From Cynocephalus volans (lineage: Eukaryota > Chordata > Mammalia > Dermoptera > Cynocephalidae): DNA of 64,000 bases. The notes under the pieces were generated by a model, which saw nothing but the letters and a program-made list of their open reading frames with translations, was not told where the DNA came from and made no database searches. Every line of letters starts with the position of its first letter. The stretch's first letter is position 1. The stretch spans positions 152,879,490 through 152,943,489 of the forward strand of contig NC_084462.1 in assembly GCF_027409185.1 (NCBI RefSeq), given 5' to 3'. The position numbers and the translations under genes were made by a program. This document shows positions 1 through 11,522 of this stretch, piece by piece.

Positions 1-3000
1 TTTTTTAGTTGGGAAGGTGTGTGAGAGGCAAATGGGGTTTTTCCCTTTTGGTCCTTACGCTGACCAAGCAGGCACATTTTTCATTTCTTTCTTACCTCTG
101 AATTCAAATGTAGCTTCATCCTGCTATATGTTTTGTATCCATAACTTCTTTTTGTTAATTTCAGCACAAGTTATTTGAATCTACTTTGTCTCCACCAGTG
201 TTGTCTTTTTCAGATAATGAACATTTGGAGAGCAGGAACTAGATTTATCAACTCTGTTCTTCCCAATCCTTCCTGCTTTTTGTTGAAGAGAGAGAACAGA
301 AACGAAAGGAGGAGGAAATTCCATTCTAAAAAGTTATGTGCTGATTCATAAAGCTTAAATTATCCATGACAGTGGACTAAGATGTTTGTATGTGTTTTAG
401 GCTAAGTTGGAAGAGTGAGACATCCTTTTTGTCTGAGATATTACTTTTATGTAATATGAGTGAAATTCAGAAAAGCTAAGAAGGGATGTAAAGGAAATAG
501 TTTGCCTTATTTGGTTATCTTAGCTAGTCTAATATTTAAGCACTATGAGGTTATATTTCTGTTTTAAAAGAAAGTGTCCCATTACACTCTGAAGTAAGAA
601 TATTTATAGGCATTCTAAATCTTTGTGTATAACTTCAAAAACTATTTACATGGAATTTTTCATAAATACTCTAATAGAGTGTATCTCTGGATTGTTGGGG
701 CATTTGAATAGTTATTCATCAGCAAAATTTCTTCTGTTGCCCTGAAACATTGAGATCTGGCCCTGTATTTTAGGCTCTACCAGTTAAGGATCTGACATCC
801 CATTTTGGAATAGGGAAGTATTTGATGAGTAATGCTATATCTTTTTTGGTAAATCTGTCATATCTCGTAATTATTTCAGGACAAGAAATGTAGTGTTTCA
901 CCCCTACCCCCACCCTCTTCCCACATCTTCTTGTGTAACCTTTAAACTGTTCTTTATGCCCTTAACACAAAGAAAGTTTCCTATGTTATTCCTTTCATTC
1001 AGTTCCTTGAATTATTTATTGTCCTCACTTCCTTAACACTCATTCATTTCTTAAAAAAAAAAAAATGATGTTTCCATTTCTTTAGCTTTTTAGTTAATTT
1101 ACTGTACTAAATAGCAAGATATCAAATGGGCACCTGCGTATGTTTTATCTGGAGTTTAGGGGAGAAGGTCATGACCAGAGATTTGGAGGTAACAGCACAG
1201 AGATGAAATTTAAAGCTATGGGCACCTATGATTTCACCAGACAAAGTACTGGTTTTCATGCAGGTATCTTCCCCCAGTAATTTCATTATTCTGTCCTTGT
1301 TCATTTGCACAGACAACTGTGATCCAAGCAAGTCAATACCCTCCTTTCCATGGTAACATTCTTACTCCATTGTACCTTTGCCTGCTTTCTCATCCTAATA
1401 CACTCAGTGCTCACATGCATCCCAATAGAATACCCTCTACATCCCCTTCCAGAAATATGATAAACTAGGGATTCCAGCCTGGAATCACTAGATTTTAAAT
1501 GGAGCCCACTAATGATACTGAGTAGTGGCAAACAGAGTGCAAGAGAAAGTGAAGAAGCACATGGATATCACAGAGATCAAGAGAAGAGAGTTTTGAGAAA
1601 GGAGGGTCAAGAGTACAAATGCTTCACAGAGTCAGAATGGCAAGAACTGTTTTTAGCAATTAAGACCTCCCTAGAAGTTCCATTTTCAGCACTCTTGGGG
1701 ACTTGCTGTGGTACAGCTAAATGCCACCAGGAGATGGTTCCTATTATTAAAGAGCTTATAGTCAGAACGGAAAGTATACAGAGCAGAGACATGACCCTTG
1801 TGTATCCCTGTCATGACCTTTAGCACACTCATCTTTTCACTTGTCTATGCCACGCCACTGCACCTGGAGCTTCCCTTGAAGGAGAGACTGCTTCCTCAGA
1901 TATTCCTAGCACCAGGCATGTGATCCACGTTAAGAAAAGGATGCAGAAACACTGGGATGGCTTAGAAGAGAGGAGGAAGCACTTTTGGAAGAATGGCATT
2001 ATTAGAAAAGGGTGGTGGGTTAGGTTGTGATAGATCTTCAGTGATGAAAATACCTTCAACTAGTAGGTAGCATTGAACTCGTTGAATTAAACTGTGGTCC
2101 CTTTGGATGGGATTAGAGGGATCTGCCATGGACTTACATAGTACCTAGAGTTATAAACTTAAACATGTAATAAGGAAATTTTTTCTGCAGCCTGCTCTTT
2201 CAGCAGATGGAGGTGACATGCTGTAAATTAGCATTGCTCTTCTGTTTAATTCTATTGCTTTTTACCATGTTTAATGATGCTTAGGCAGGTTTGCTGATAT
2301 TTAAGAGAATTGCTAACAATTGTGAACGTTTGCTACTTCAGTCAACCCTAGGGAATAGGTTCTAAGGTATTACTGATCTGTCATCATATGACACACGTGG
2401 ATGGACATCTTTATTTTCAATTGGTAGTTTAATAAGTGCAAAGTATGTATATTTCTATATATGCTAGTCAGTGCCCAGAGTACATTACCCTTCAGACGGG
2501 TCTGATGCTATAAATAAGGATGGGGAAAGGGAAGGAAGGAGAAGGAAAAGGAGAGAGAGAGAGAAATATGGGAAGGAAGCTCCTTATGACTCAAAGAAAA
2601 TCTGTTATTTAACTTAGATGCCTGTTTCGAACCTCTTCAGTTTTTACAGGTCTTAAACTGTGGCTTCTCTCCCCCCATGTGCCCATCTATATTTGGAAAT
2701 GAAAAGGAGACGTTTGAGTTGTTGTTATCATCAGGATGTTATAGGAGTCTTGACATTTCTTTTAAATTCCTAAGAAATCTTATATTTAAAAATAAGATTT
2801 TTAAAAAAGCATTAAAAATATAGGAAGCATATAAGATGGTTTGGAGGAGAAAAACTGATGGCAAGAATTGGGCATTTCCAAGTTAATTAATTGTTTTTTA
2901 GTGTGGGCTTTTAGTTTCTTTCTGTAATGGATATAAGTTTACATATCCTGAGAAAGAGAGTTTTGCAGTAAACCATTTTATAAGTCAAATGAAATGTGGC

Positions 3001-4929
3001 ATGAGTGAGTTTTTATCATGGTGAGGTTGGTGTGTTGTTGGCTTTTTAGAGAATGAATGTTCTGGGAGTGGAAGGTGCTTATTTTTTTTATTTGTGTGAG
3101 GTTGTGAAAAATGTTGAAAGCATCTGATTTTTATAAGATTGTACTTAGAATTATTCTTTATGCTATTATAGAGAGTATTCTTTCTTTGAATTTTTTTTTT
3201 AATCGGCTTTTTTTTTTTTTTTTTTGAGAGGGACAGGTGTTTGCATTTGGGTTCAGTTGATTGGTTTTCCTTCCAGTTTATGAGGAGCACTTCCTGGACC
3301 TTAGCTGTGGCCACATGTGCTGTCCCTCACTGCTGCTGGAAGCAATAGTTAGCACGTTTTGCCACTGCAAGGCTTACAGTTAAAAGAGGAGAGTGTAAAG
3401 TTCTGGAATGTAAAGAAAATCATAACAATCTGATGGCAGAAGTATCTGGAAAGCTCAGAAGCTAGGCTTAATTAGGTAGTGGTGCAAAACCTTTGTCCCT
3501 TTCACAAAACATTCTGAAGAGAAGTGTTCCTGAAAACAATTGGCATTCATCTGACCGGCAGGCAGACCCAGCCGCAAGAGCCCAGCCGGAGCTTGCTTGG
3601 CCTTGCATTCTGCAGGCAGCGTGCATTTTTTGAAACACCCCTCAATGTTCCAGCCTTTAAATAGCAGCGAGTCTTCTGAAATTCTGCGTGCTGTAAGAGA
3701 AATGGAAGCCTTGGAGGCAGGAAGCCGACTAGCGAGATGCTTAATTATTGTGGAAGTAAGTGCTTGTTACCGTTGAGTGGAGTACAGCGAGTGCGGGTCG
3801 TCCTCGGGTGTCAGCCACCCGTGATTTGTAGACAATGCCGCCCTGTCAGCTCAGTGCTGGTTCAGCAGCATCTTTCCAAACATGTATTTGGCAAGAATTT
3901 AAAGGCCACCTCTTGTGTAATTTGTGGAGTCTTGGAAAAGGATCCTCTGCCTTTCTTTTCAGGATATGCGCAACCATGCAGGATTTTGTACTCAGAATCT
4001 GTGCCGCCCGCCTCCTGCCTGACGTGCTCTTGAGGAAGTTCGTTTTCGTGCCCGTCACCTGGAAGGATGATAACAGTTCTCTGTAATCTGCCGGGGGATA
4101 TGGAGAGGGCTACGCAGAGCAGCATTTTGATCCTGCCATCTTCATAAATAGCACTGATGGGGTGGAGTAGGTTGCACTGCGTAAGGAAATGCAGGCATTT
4201 GTTCGTTAGTGAAATACTTCTAGCCTTAAGAGTAGGTGAAACTAAGGAGAGCTTGGGAAGAGGTGGTGGCGAATACCGGATTCATTCTGAAATATTCTTC
4301 GTCTGGGTAAGTGATAAAGTAGAGGAAAACACAAAAGAGTGCTAACAGATGCAGTGGCTCTGGGAAAAACCTTTTTATTTTCTCTCAACTGTATTTGCTC
4401 TTGCCAAGTATGTTAAGCTTTTGTAAGGAAACCAAAAACAAGTATTGATTTTGAAATATAGAAGGAGTTAAAAAGTGAATGTTGCAGCATATTTAATGAA
4501 ATAATTTTTCAATTTTTACTTAAGTCGAAAAACTAACTCTGTGTTGCTCTAATTATCTGGTTACATCTCAAACTTCTGGCCAGCACAGTGGCTCATACTG
4601 GTCTGCAGGATTAGAGGTTACTGGAGCAAAAGTGTGTATTTGGGTAGGAGCCTCGATATCCCAGAACATGTTGTACCCCTCCCCCCTAGTTTTATGACAG
4701 TTCAATTTAGATGAAGTGTGAACAGTCTTTTTTTAAATATAAAGGATGAGTTTCATAAAATGGTTTTACTTTCATTCAAACCTGCTTTATTAAAAATATA
4801 GATCATGGAACTGTGAACTACAATCCATTATTGAGTCTTTTATTTTCATGTGTCTGGTTTTAGCAATTGCATATTTATTTTTAGATGTATTTATCAAATG
4901 CTAATTCAGATTGTCCTTCTCTATTTTAG
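1..4929 (+). other. SIPA1L1: Upstream intron and 5' flank of the first SIPA1L1 coding exon
   Basis: AT-rich non-coding sequence that ends in a polypyrimidine stretch and an AG at 4928-4929. I see no coding exon in it. It holds short homopolymer runs (A-run near 1052-1064, T-runs near 3189-3226), a purine-rich low-complexity stretch near 2520-2570, and one patch with more CpG than its surroundings at about 3550-4100, described separately. The short open frames here have no recognisable protein features and are interrupted in neighbouring frames, so I treat them as chance. That it is intronic rests on the known presence of several non-coding 5' exons in SIPA1L1 genes and on the acceptor-like site at its right edge. 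Confidence 0.6.
3550..3760 (+). promoter_or_regulatory. Possible alternative promoter and 5' non-coding exon
   Basis: This patch has clustered CpG dinucleotides (for example at 3555, 3573 and 3586) in an otherwise CpG-poor, AT-rich region. A TATA-like TTTAAATAG lies at 3656-3664. About 90 nt downstream, TGGAA|GTAAGT at 3751-3761 is a strong match to a 5' splice donor. The order TATA, short exon, donor would suit a non-coding first exon at about 3690-3755 that splices to the acceptor at 4929 or 5204. This is inference from layout only. It could equally be a chance cluster. Confidence 0.25.
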
Positions 4930-5231
4930 AGAAATCATGGGATTATGACAATCACAGAGTCCCAGTAATACAAGTTCCATTCAGTTTTTTCTGAAAGAAA
5001 GCTGTCTGTTAAAGTGAAGCAAAGGAACTATTGTGGATTATAATGTTTTGAAGTTCTGGATTTTCAGTGGCTTGAAAATAAGGCATCATTTAACCTTTTA
5101 AATGAAAAAGATTAAGATCTCATACAACTGTTGTATTTTCTGGAAGCCATTCTCCAAAAGGAAAGTGCACATTTAAATTACAGATATGATGGTCCTTTCT
5201 GCAGAGATTTAAGTCAAATTGCTTTTACATC
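4930..5231 (+). other. SIPA1L1: 5' UTR part of the first coding exon
   Basis: The exon most likely begins at 4930, after a TTGTCCTTCTCTATTTTAG acceptor. A second acceptor-like site, TCCTTTCTGCAG ending at 5204, would give a much shorter leader. The longer leader contains several upstream ATGs with short frames: 4937-4948, 4945-4968, ATG-TTT-TGA starting near 5043, 5102-5176 and 5186-5212. All close before the main ATG at 5232. The main start has A at -3 and A at +4, an adequate but not optimal context. The exact exon start is inferred. Confidence 0.5.
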
Positions 5232-6729
5232 ATGACCAGCTTGAAACGGTCACAGACAGAAAGGCCTGTTGCCACTGACAGGGCCTCTGTCGTCAGCACA
5301 GATGGCACCCCCAAAGTCCACACTGATGACTTCTACATGCGGCGCTTCCGGTCCCAAAATGGCAGCTTAGGCTCATCAGTCATGGCTCCTGTAGGTCCTC
5401 CCCGAAGTGAAGGTTCTCACCATATAACCTCAACCCCCGGAGTCCCAAAGATGGGGGTTAGGGCAAGGATTGCAGATTGGCCCCCAAGAAAGGAAAACAT
5501 AAAAGAATCTAGCCGTTCAAGCCAGGAAATAGAAACCTCAAGTTGCCTTGAAAGCATGTCCTCCAAAAGCAGTCCTGTGAGTCAGGGAAGTTCTGTCAGC
5601 CTCAATTCCAATGACTCAGCTATGCTGAAAAGCATACAGAACACACTGAAAAACAAGACAAGGCCGTCGGAGAACATGGACTCCAGATTTCTCATGCCTG
5701 AAGCCTATCCCAGCTCCCCTAGGAAAGCTCTTCGCAGAATACGGCAGAGGAGCAACAGTGACATCACCATAAGTGAACTTGATGTGGATAGCTTTGACGA
5801 ATGTGTCTCACCCACATACAAGACTGGACCATCACTGCACAGGGAGTATGGCAGCACATCTTCAATCGATAAGCAGGGGACATCTGGAGAAAGCTTTTTT
5901 GATCTGTTAAAGGGCTACAAAGATGACAAATCTGATCGAGGTCCAACTCCAACCAAGCTCAGTGACTTCCTTATCACTGGTGGGGGAAAGGGTTCTGGTT
6001 TCTCTTTGGATGTTATAGATGGGCCCATTTCACAGAGAGAGAACCTCAGGCTTTTTAAGGAAAGGGAAAAACCACTCAAGCGACGTTCAAAGTCTGAAAC
6101 TGGAGACTCATCCATTTTTCGTAAATTGCGCAATGCCAAAGGTGAAGAACTTGGGAAATCATCGGATCTTGAAGATAACCGATCGGAAGACTCTGTCAGG
6201 CCCTGGACATGTCCAAAGTGCTTCGCCCACTACGATGTCCAGAGTATATTATTTGATTTGAATGAGGCAATTATGAACAGGCACAATGTTATTAAGAGGA
6301 GAAACACCACCACGGGAGCTTCAGCAGCGGCTGTGGCGTCCTTGGTCTCCGGACCTTTGTCCCATTCTGCCAGTTTTAACTCCCCGATGGGCAGCACCGA
6401 GGATCTGAATTCCAAAGGAAGCCTTAGCATGGACCAGGGAGATGATAAAAGCAATGAACTTGTAATGAGCTGTCCGTATTTTCGGAATGAGATAGGTGGA
6501 GAAGGTGAAAGGAAAATCAGTCTGTCAAAATCAAATTCAGGCTCCTTTAATGGATGTGAAAGTGCCTCCTTTGAGTCTACCCTTGGCTCCCATTGCACTA
6601 ATGCAGGAGTAGCAGTACTTGAAGTGCCCAAGGAAAACTTGGTGCTGCATCTGGACAGAGTGAAAAGATACATCGTGGAACACGTGGATCTCGGCGCATA
6701 CTATTATAGGAAATTTTTCTACCAGAAGG
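5232..6729 (+). CDS. SIPA1L1: SIPA1L1 first coding exon (residues 1-499 and first base of codon 500)
   Basis: This encodes the N-terminus of signal-induced proliferation-associated 1-like protein 1 (SPAR), a Rap GTPase-activating protein that acts at dendritic spines and binds PSD-95 and actin. The protein starts [12 protein letters not shown] and contains long serine-rich, low-complexity stretches. A basic phosphosite-like RQRSNSD sits at residues 171-177 and a CPKC pair at 327-330. The last part ([20 protein letters not shown]) begins the helical dimerisation region found ahead of the catalytic domain in Rap1GAP relatives. ATG 5232 is chosen because it matches the known family start. The exon ends CAGAAGG|GTGAGTG at 6729, phase 1. 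One very large first coding exon is typical of SIPA1L genes. If the intron were retained, the frame would stop within a few codons. Family assignment is from protein recognition. Confidence 0.97.
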
Positions 6730-8062
6730 GTGAGTGAAGAGCCTTTATTTTTTAAAATGTTCTTTTGCTGTACTTTCTGAAAAAAAGTAGAGTACTGTAT
6801 ATTACATTCTTTTTAGCATTGCGTCATAAGATTTGCATGAATTCCTTATCTTTCTTGATAGTAAAATAGTTAAATAGCTGTTTGCTGCAATTTATATCTT
6901 TTTACATTTTTTAGTTACTTTCCCCTTTCAAAGTATTCAAATGTATAGTAAATATCAATTATTTAAATTAAAAAATCCTTTGATTAGCGGATAAAGTTAC
7001 AGTCTTTATTGTCTAGAAGATTTGCTATGTCACTTTTAGGGATAAATACATACAGTTGAAAATATTTCAAGTATAGCTTTTTATTTGAAGGACTACAAAA
7101 ACAATTTTAGTGCTCCTTTAACTTTTTAGCACTGTTACGGTTAGTACAGGACCATTTCTTCGCCACCTTAATGTTCTCTTCAGTAAGTGGGAGTTATAAT
7201 ATATTCCTATCCATTTTACAGGAACTTTTGTGAACATTTAATTACATTATTTGACAAAAGACACAGAGCCATTAAGTTTCAGAGCCAAGAATCAAATCTA
7301 GGTCTTTGTTTTGAGTAGAAAAGGCACTGAAGAGAGAGTACCCTTAACATGTTGGTGACTTCTTTTCTAGTCTTTTCTAGGGGGTGAGGTGTGTATATAA
7401 AAAATACAGATATGTATATAGTTGAGATTATACTTTATACGCAGTTTTGTCTTATACTTTTAAGAAAGACATAGTGATTTTCTGAAAAGTAGTATAAATT
7501 AACTCCTAAGAACTTTCTAATGATGTTTTTGAGCAGCATTATTAATTGAGGAATTAGTTTAAGTCATCCAGGCACCCAAGCTAGGAAGCAGGAGGATCAC
7601 CAAGGAAGACATACACCTGTGGTCCATCAGCTAGCTCAGTACTCTCTGCAGCCAGGTGAGAAGGCCTGTGCTGAGAGGCTTCCTGTCTGCAAACTACTCT
7701 ATCAGTGTTCTGATTTCCACTGTTTTGGGGTTTTGAATGTTGTTCAGATTTATTCTTCTGAATAAAATTTAGTTTCAAACCTAGCACTCATCATAGCTTT
7801 ATGACATAGTTCACTTTAGAATAAAATCTGTTTTAAGTTACTATATGATGGATCCCATTCAATGAGGTTTATTGACCAAAAGAATCTTTCTCATCACTAT
7901 ATATCCATGTCTCATTCCTAAATATCTCTGGCATGGGTCCTGAAATCAATATGATAATGGAAGTACAGTTTCATTTTTAAAGCAATATTTATTTTCTAAG
8001 AATTATTCTCTGGAGTTCAGATTTTAGAAATCACGTCTCTCTTACACTGTCCTTTTAGGGTA

Positions 8063-8309
8063 CAGGGTTTCTCAACCTTTGCCAGCTTGGCATTGGGGGC
8101 CAAATAATTCTTGGTTGGGGTGGGGTGGGGGGTGTCTTGTGCATTACAGGATGTAGGATATTGAGCAGTATCTCCAGCATCAACACCCTGGATGCCAATT
8201 GGTTCCACCTCCCACCCCCCCATCTCCCAAGTTGTGACAGCCTAAAATGTCTCCAGGCGTTGCCAAATGTCCATTAGGAGGCAAAGTTGATCCTAGCTGA
8301 GAATCCCTG
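8063..8309 (-). mobile_element. MER20-like hAT-Charlie element
   Basis: Terminal inverted repeats are visible: CAGGGTTTCTCAACC at the left and GCTGAGAATCCCTG at the right. The interior reads as MER20 in reverse: loss of a Gly/Ala-rich interval replaced by G-runs, then TGCATTACAGGATGT, then AATGTCTCCAGGCGTTGCCA. MER20 is a non-autonomous hAT element spread early in placental mammals. No clear 8-bp target duplication remains. Confidence 0.75.
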
Positions 8310-8459
8310 CTCTCTTTTCTGTAGGTGTTTCTGAGCTGTCTGTGGGTAGAATGGAGGCCATATGACATTGACATTGAGTCAAACACATTAAGTATAATTT
8401 TATTTATGTAGTATAGTGGGCACTTTTTTCCTATTGGGCTATATAATAATATTAATAAT

Positions 8460-8700
8460 GAACATTTTTGAACACTTATACCAGGCACTGTGCTAAGCAT
8501 TTGACATGATGTACATTTTCTCATTTCAACCTCTTGATGTCCATGAGATAGGTGCTATTGTTAATTCCATTTTCCAGAGGAGAAAACTGGGGCTTAAGTG
8601 TTTAAGTGACAGTCTGTCATGGAGCCAGTAAGTATTAGTGCCAGGATTCTACCTTTGGTCTTTCTGAGCAGAGTCTTGTTCTTAATCACTGTTCTCTGAT
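8460..8700 (-). repeat. MIR SINE remnant
   Basis: Reads as antisense MIR: CCAGGCACTGTGCTAAGCAT, then a region resembling CATTTTACAGATGAGGAAAC (here CATTTTCCAGAGGAGAAAAC), then TTCTTAATCACT. MIR is an ancient tRNA-derived SINE shared by all mammals. The copy is strongly diverged. Confidence 0.65.
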
Positions 8701-10214
8701 CTCTACTATGTGAGACTAAAGGGAAGGGCAGCCTTCTCTTAAAGTATTTGATCTTTCAGAAGTATGGAATGAGAATTTGAACACCCAGATTCTTTGTAAT
8801 ACCTCATAAATTTAAAAGCCACAAATCCAGTAGTTGCTAATTTGAAGCATGGCAAATACCCTCTTACCTTACGTAATTGTAACTGGTTAATTAAAAATAC
8901 CAGTTAAAGCAGGGAATTGTTAAAAAGTATATATAACCAAAATATTTTATTTTCATTAAAACATAAAAATATATTTGCCAAGCTCTTGTGAGGCCAAAGA
9001 TGTTTCTTTGGCAATAATTCTACTGTTTTGAATTCTACATTGTATGAATAGTATAAACCACAAGAGCAAAAACATGGACAGTAGTGAATCAATCTGAGTA
9101 CAGAATCGTAGGTTTCTTAATTTTTTTCTCTATTTTTTGTAGCTGTCTTGTTCACATCTAATCCAACAGCTTTCTTTTTAGTGACTTGCCTTTGTTAAGT
9201 TTTTCCTAAGCCTTCAACTTAGTTTTTATAGAAACATTTTTCTTTTGTACTCATATTTCATCAGCTTTCATAATAAATAATTACATTTCATAATTAAAAT
9301 AACAAGTCAACTGGCACAGACATGTTTGGGAAGACGCATGGACTCTTTGTCAGCATGAAGTCCAGCTGGTGGGAGCAGAAAGTGTCTGTGGCACTAGAGA
9401 TCGCCTGCTGGCCTGCTAGTGCACTGGGCATTCGTTGGTATGGTGAGCACCAGTTAATCCAGGAAGGTGGTCTAGCAGAAGTCAGTTACAGAGCACACCT
9501 AATGTAATATCTTGTCTTGGGCTACACAACTTAGAATTTTCAAGTCATGCAAGTCATTTGCCACAATATGATAATATACCACAAAATATGGCTCTGGATA
9601 ATATCATATGAAGCAGAAATTAAGCCCCCTAAAATATAACTGTGCATTAAAAATTTTTGTTATCTATACATTTTATGACAATAAAAAGTAGTTAAATAAT
9701 TGTCTTGTAATTTTTAAGAAATTAGTGCACTAAATCATTTTTCCTGTTCAGAACCTTAAAGCAAGTCCTTTTGCGGAAGGAACACTTCAGTGTCAGAAGT
9801 AATTTGTTCTCTGACACCATGGTGCAGTGCTACTCACCTGGACCTTAACCTCTTCATCACCAGATAGTTTCAGTTCTGTTTAGTGCATTCCTGACTTCAT
9901 GGTGGGTAAGTCTCTGGGAAAAAAAACTTTGCTGAAGTACACTCTACAACCGACATTATATGTAAAATTTATATTGTTTTTCTAAACATCATTAATTTGC
10001 AAATTTAGATTTTGAAGAATATTTGACTCCAACATATAAGCGAAGTTCATTGCTGGAAAGATGCTGGGTCAATAGAGGAATTCCATTTTTGCACTTATTA
10101 AAAATAAGCAACATGCCATTGATGCTTTTTCCAGTCCTTTCTTCTGCCTATTTTTCTTTGCCATTTTGTTAGTGTGTGCACAGTTATAGTGAGACACGCC
10201 CAGGATTAAATGAT

Positions 10215-10400
10215 GGTAATGGTACAACTAACATTTATTGGGTTACTGCTTTGTGCTTTATGTAGACTTCCTCACTTAATGTTCATAGGACCCCAAGGTG
10301 AACCCGTCATTGTGGTAGAAGTCCAGGTGATATAACCACATCCTCCTTAGGGAGGTACAAACTATGCAGTAGGGTAGCATTCAGATTAACCTGGTCATGT
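10215..10400 (-). repeat. Weak MIR-like remnant
   Basis: AACATTTATTGGGTTACTGC followed by TGTGCTTTATGTAGACTTCC resembles the antisense MIR 3' part. Divergence is high and the call is tentative. Confidence 0.35.
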
Positions 10401-11121
10401 TCCTTTGACTACCTGTATATTTTGTGTTTAGTTTTTATTTACATAGTCACCATGATCAAAGTGCTAAAGAAATCCCTAAGTGGAAAATACTAAGTTATAG
10501 AATAATTATAATGTTGCCTATAGCCAGCATGGCTTGTTGATAAGGGGACTCCTTCCTAGCCATTACTCACCTCATCTTCTGTGGCCCCAAAGGACTTTTT
10601 CAGTTTTTCACTGAGTGTGCAATTATCTATGAGGCATGTTCTCCTTGTATCCTACACAGAGGAATGCATTAATGGAAGACAGAGGAGCCCATGGGTGGCC
10701 TTGGCAGTGGTATTTGTTGCCTCATTGATCAATGGTGTTGATAGGTTTGTCTGTATGCCAGGTAGGCATCACTCTCAAAGTCAAGTTACTGAAGATGCTG
10801 GGATAGAGTAGGGTCTTCCTCTACTGCTCAGTGGCCAGGAGAAACTGCCATTATCTGGTCTGAAACTCATCTAAGAATGTTTTACCACTCCTAAAGAGAG
10901 AGAAAACTAATGCTTATACCCCTAATTGTACTTCTGATAACTCTAAGAAACCAGACTGGATTGTTCTTACTTTTCATCTTCCTCTTCCTCCACTTCCACC
11001 TCTCCCTACCCCAACACACATGCCTGTTTGCACATGTGTGTGCACACACACATCAGATCGAACAGTGTTCTGCTCGCTAGGCTCTCAGACTGAGGGGACA
11101 AGTCAGGTTCCAGTTGCTGTT

Positions 11122-11522
11122 TGATGGAGTTTGGATGTGTTGTCCTCTCCAAAACTCATGTGGAAATTTTATCTCCAGTGTGGCAGTGTTGGAAACTGAG
11201 TCGCGGGAGTGGATCCTTCATGAATGGATTAATGTTCTCCCTGGGGGAAGAGGTGTAGTGAGTGAGTTCTTGCTCAATTAGTTCCTGCAAGAGCTGATTG
11301 TTTAAAGGACCCTGCACCTCCTCTCTCTCTCTCTTGCTTCCTCTCACCATGTGATCTGTTGTACCCGCTGGCTGCCTGCCACTTTCCGCCATGAGTAGAA
11401 GCAGCCTGAGGCCCATGCCAGATGCAGCTGTCCCAGAATCGTAAGCCAAATAAACCTCTTTCCTTTATAAATTACCCAGTCTCAGGTATTTCTGTTATAG
11501 CAACACAAAATGGACTAAAACA
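11122..11522 (+). repeat. MST-type MaLR LTR (ERVL-MaLR)
   Basis: About 400 bp starting TGATGGAGTTTGGATGTGTT and ending ACACAAAATGGACTAAAACA, matching the MSTA/MSTB layout. Internal landmarks include TCATGAATGGATTAATG, GTGAGTGAGTTCTTGCTC, the CT-rich TCTCTCTCTCTTGCTTCCTC, the AATAAA-containing GCCAAATAAACCTCTTTCC, and ATAAATTACCCAGTCTCAGG. It appears to be a solo LTR with no retroviral genes beside it. Confidence 0.85.

Noticed and set aside
3737..4033. A 98-residue open frame in the GC-richer upstream patch
   Set aside because: It overlaps several unrelated frames on both strands, shows no domain or codon pattern, and has no splice or family support.
4566..4610. Alu-like opening GGCCAGCACAGTGGCTCATA
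   Set aside because: Only about 20 bases resemble the start of an Alu. The following bases do not continue the pattern, and no Alu occurs elsewhere in the window.
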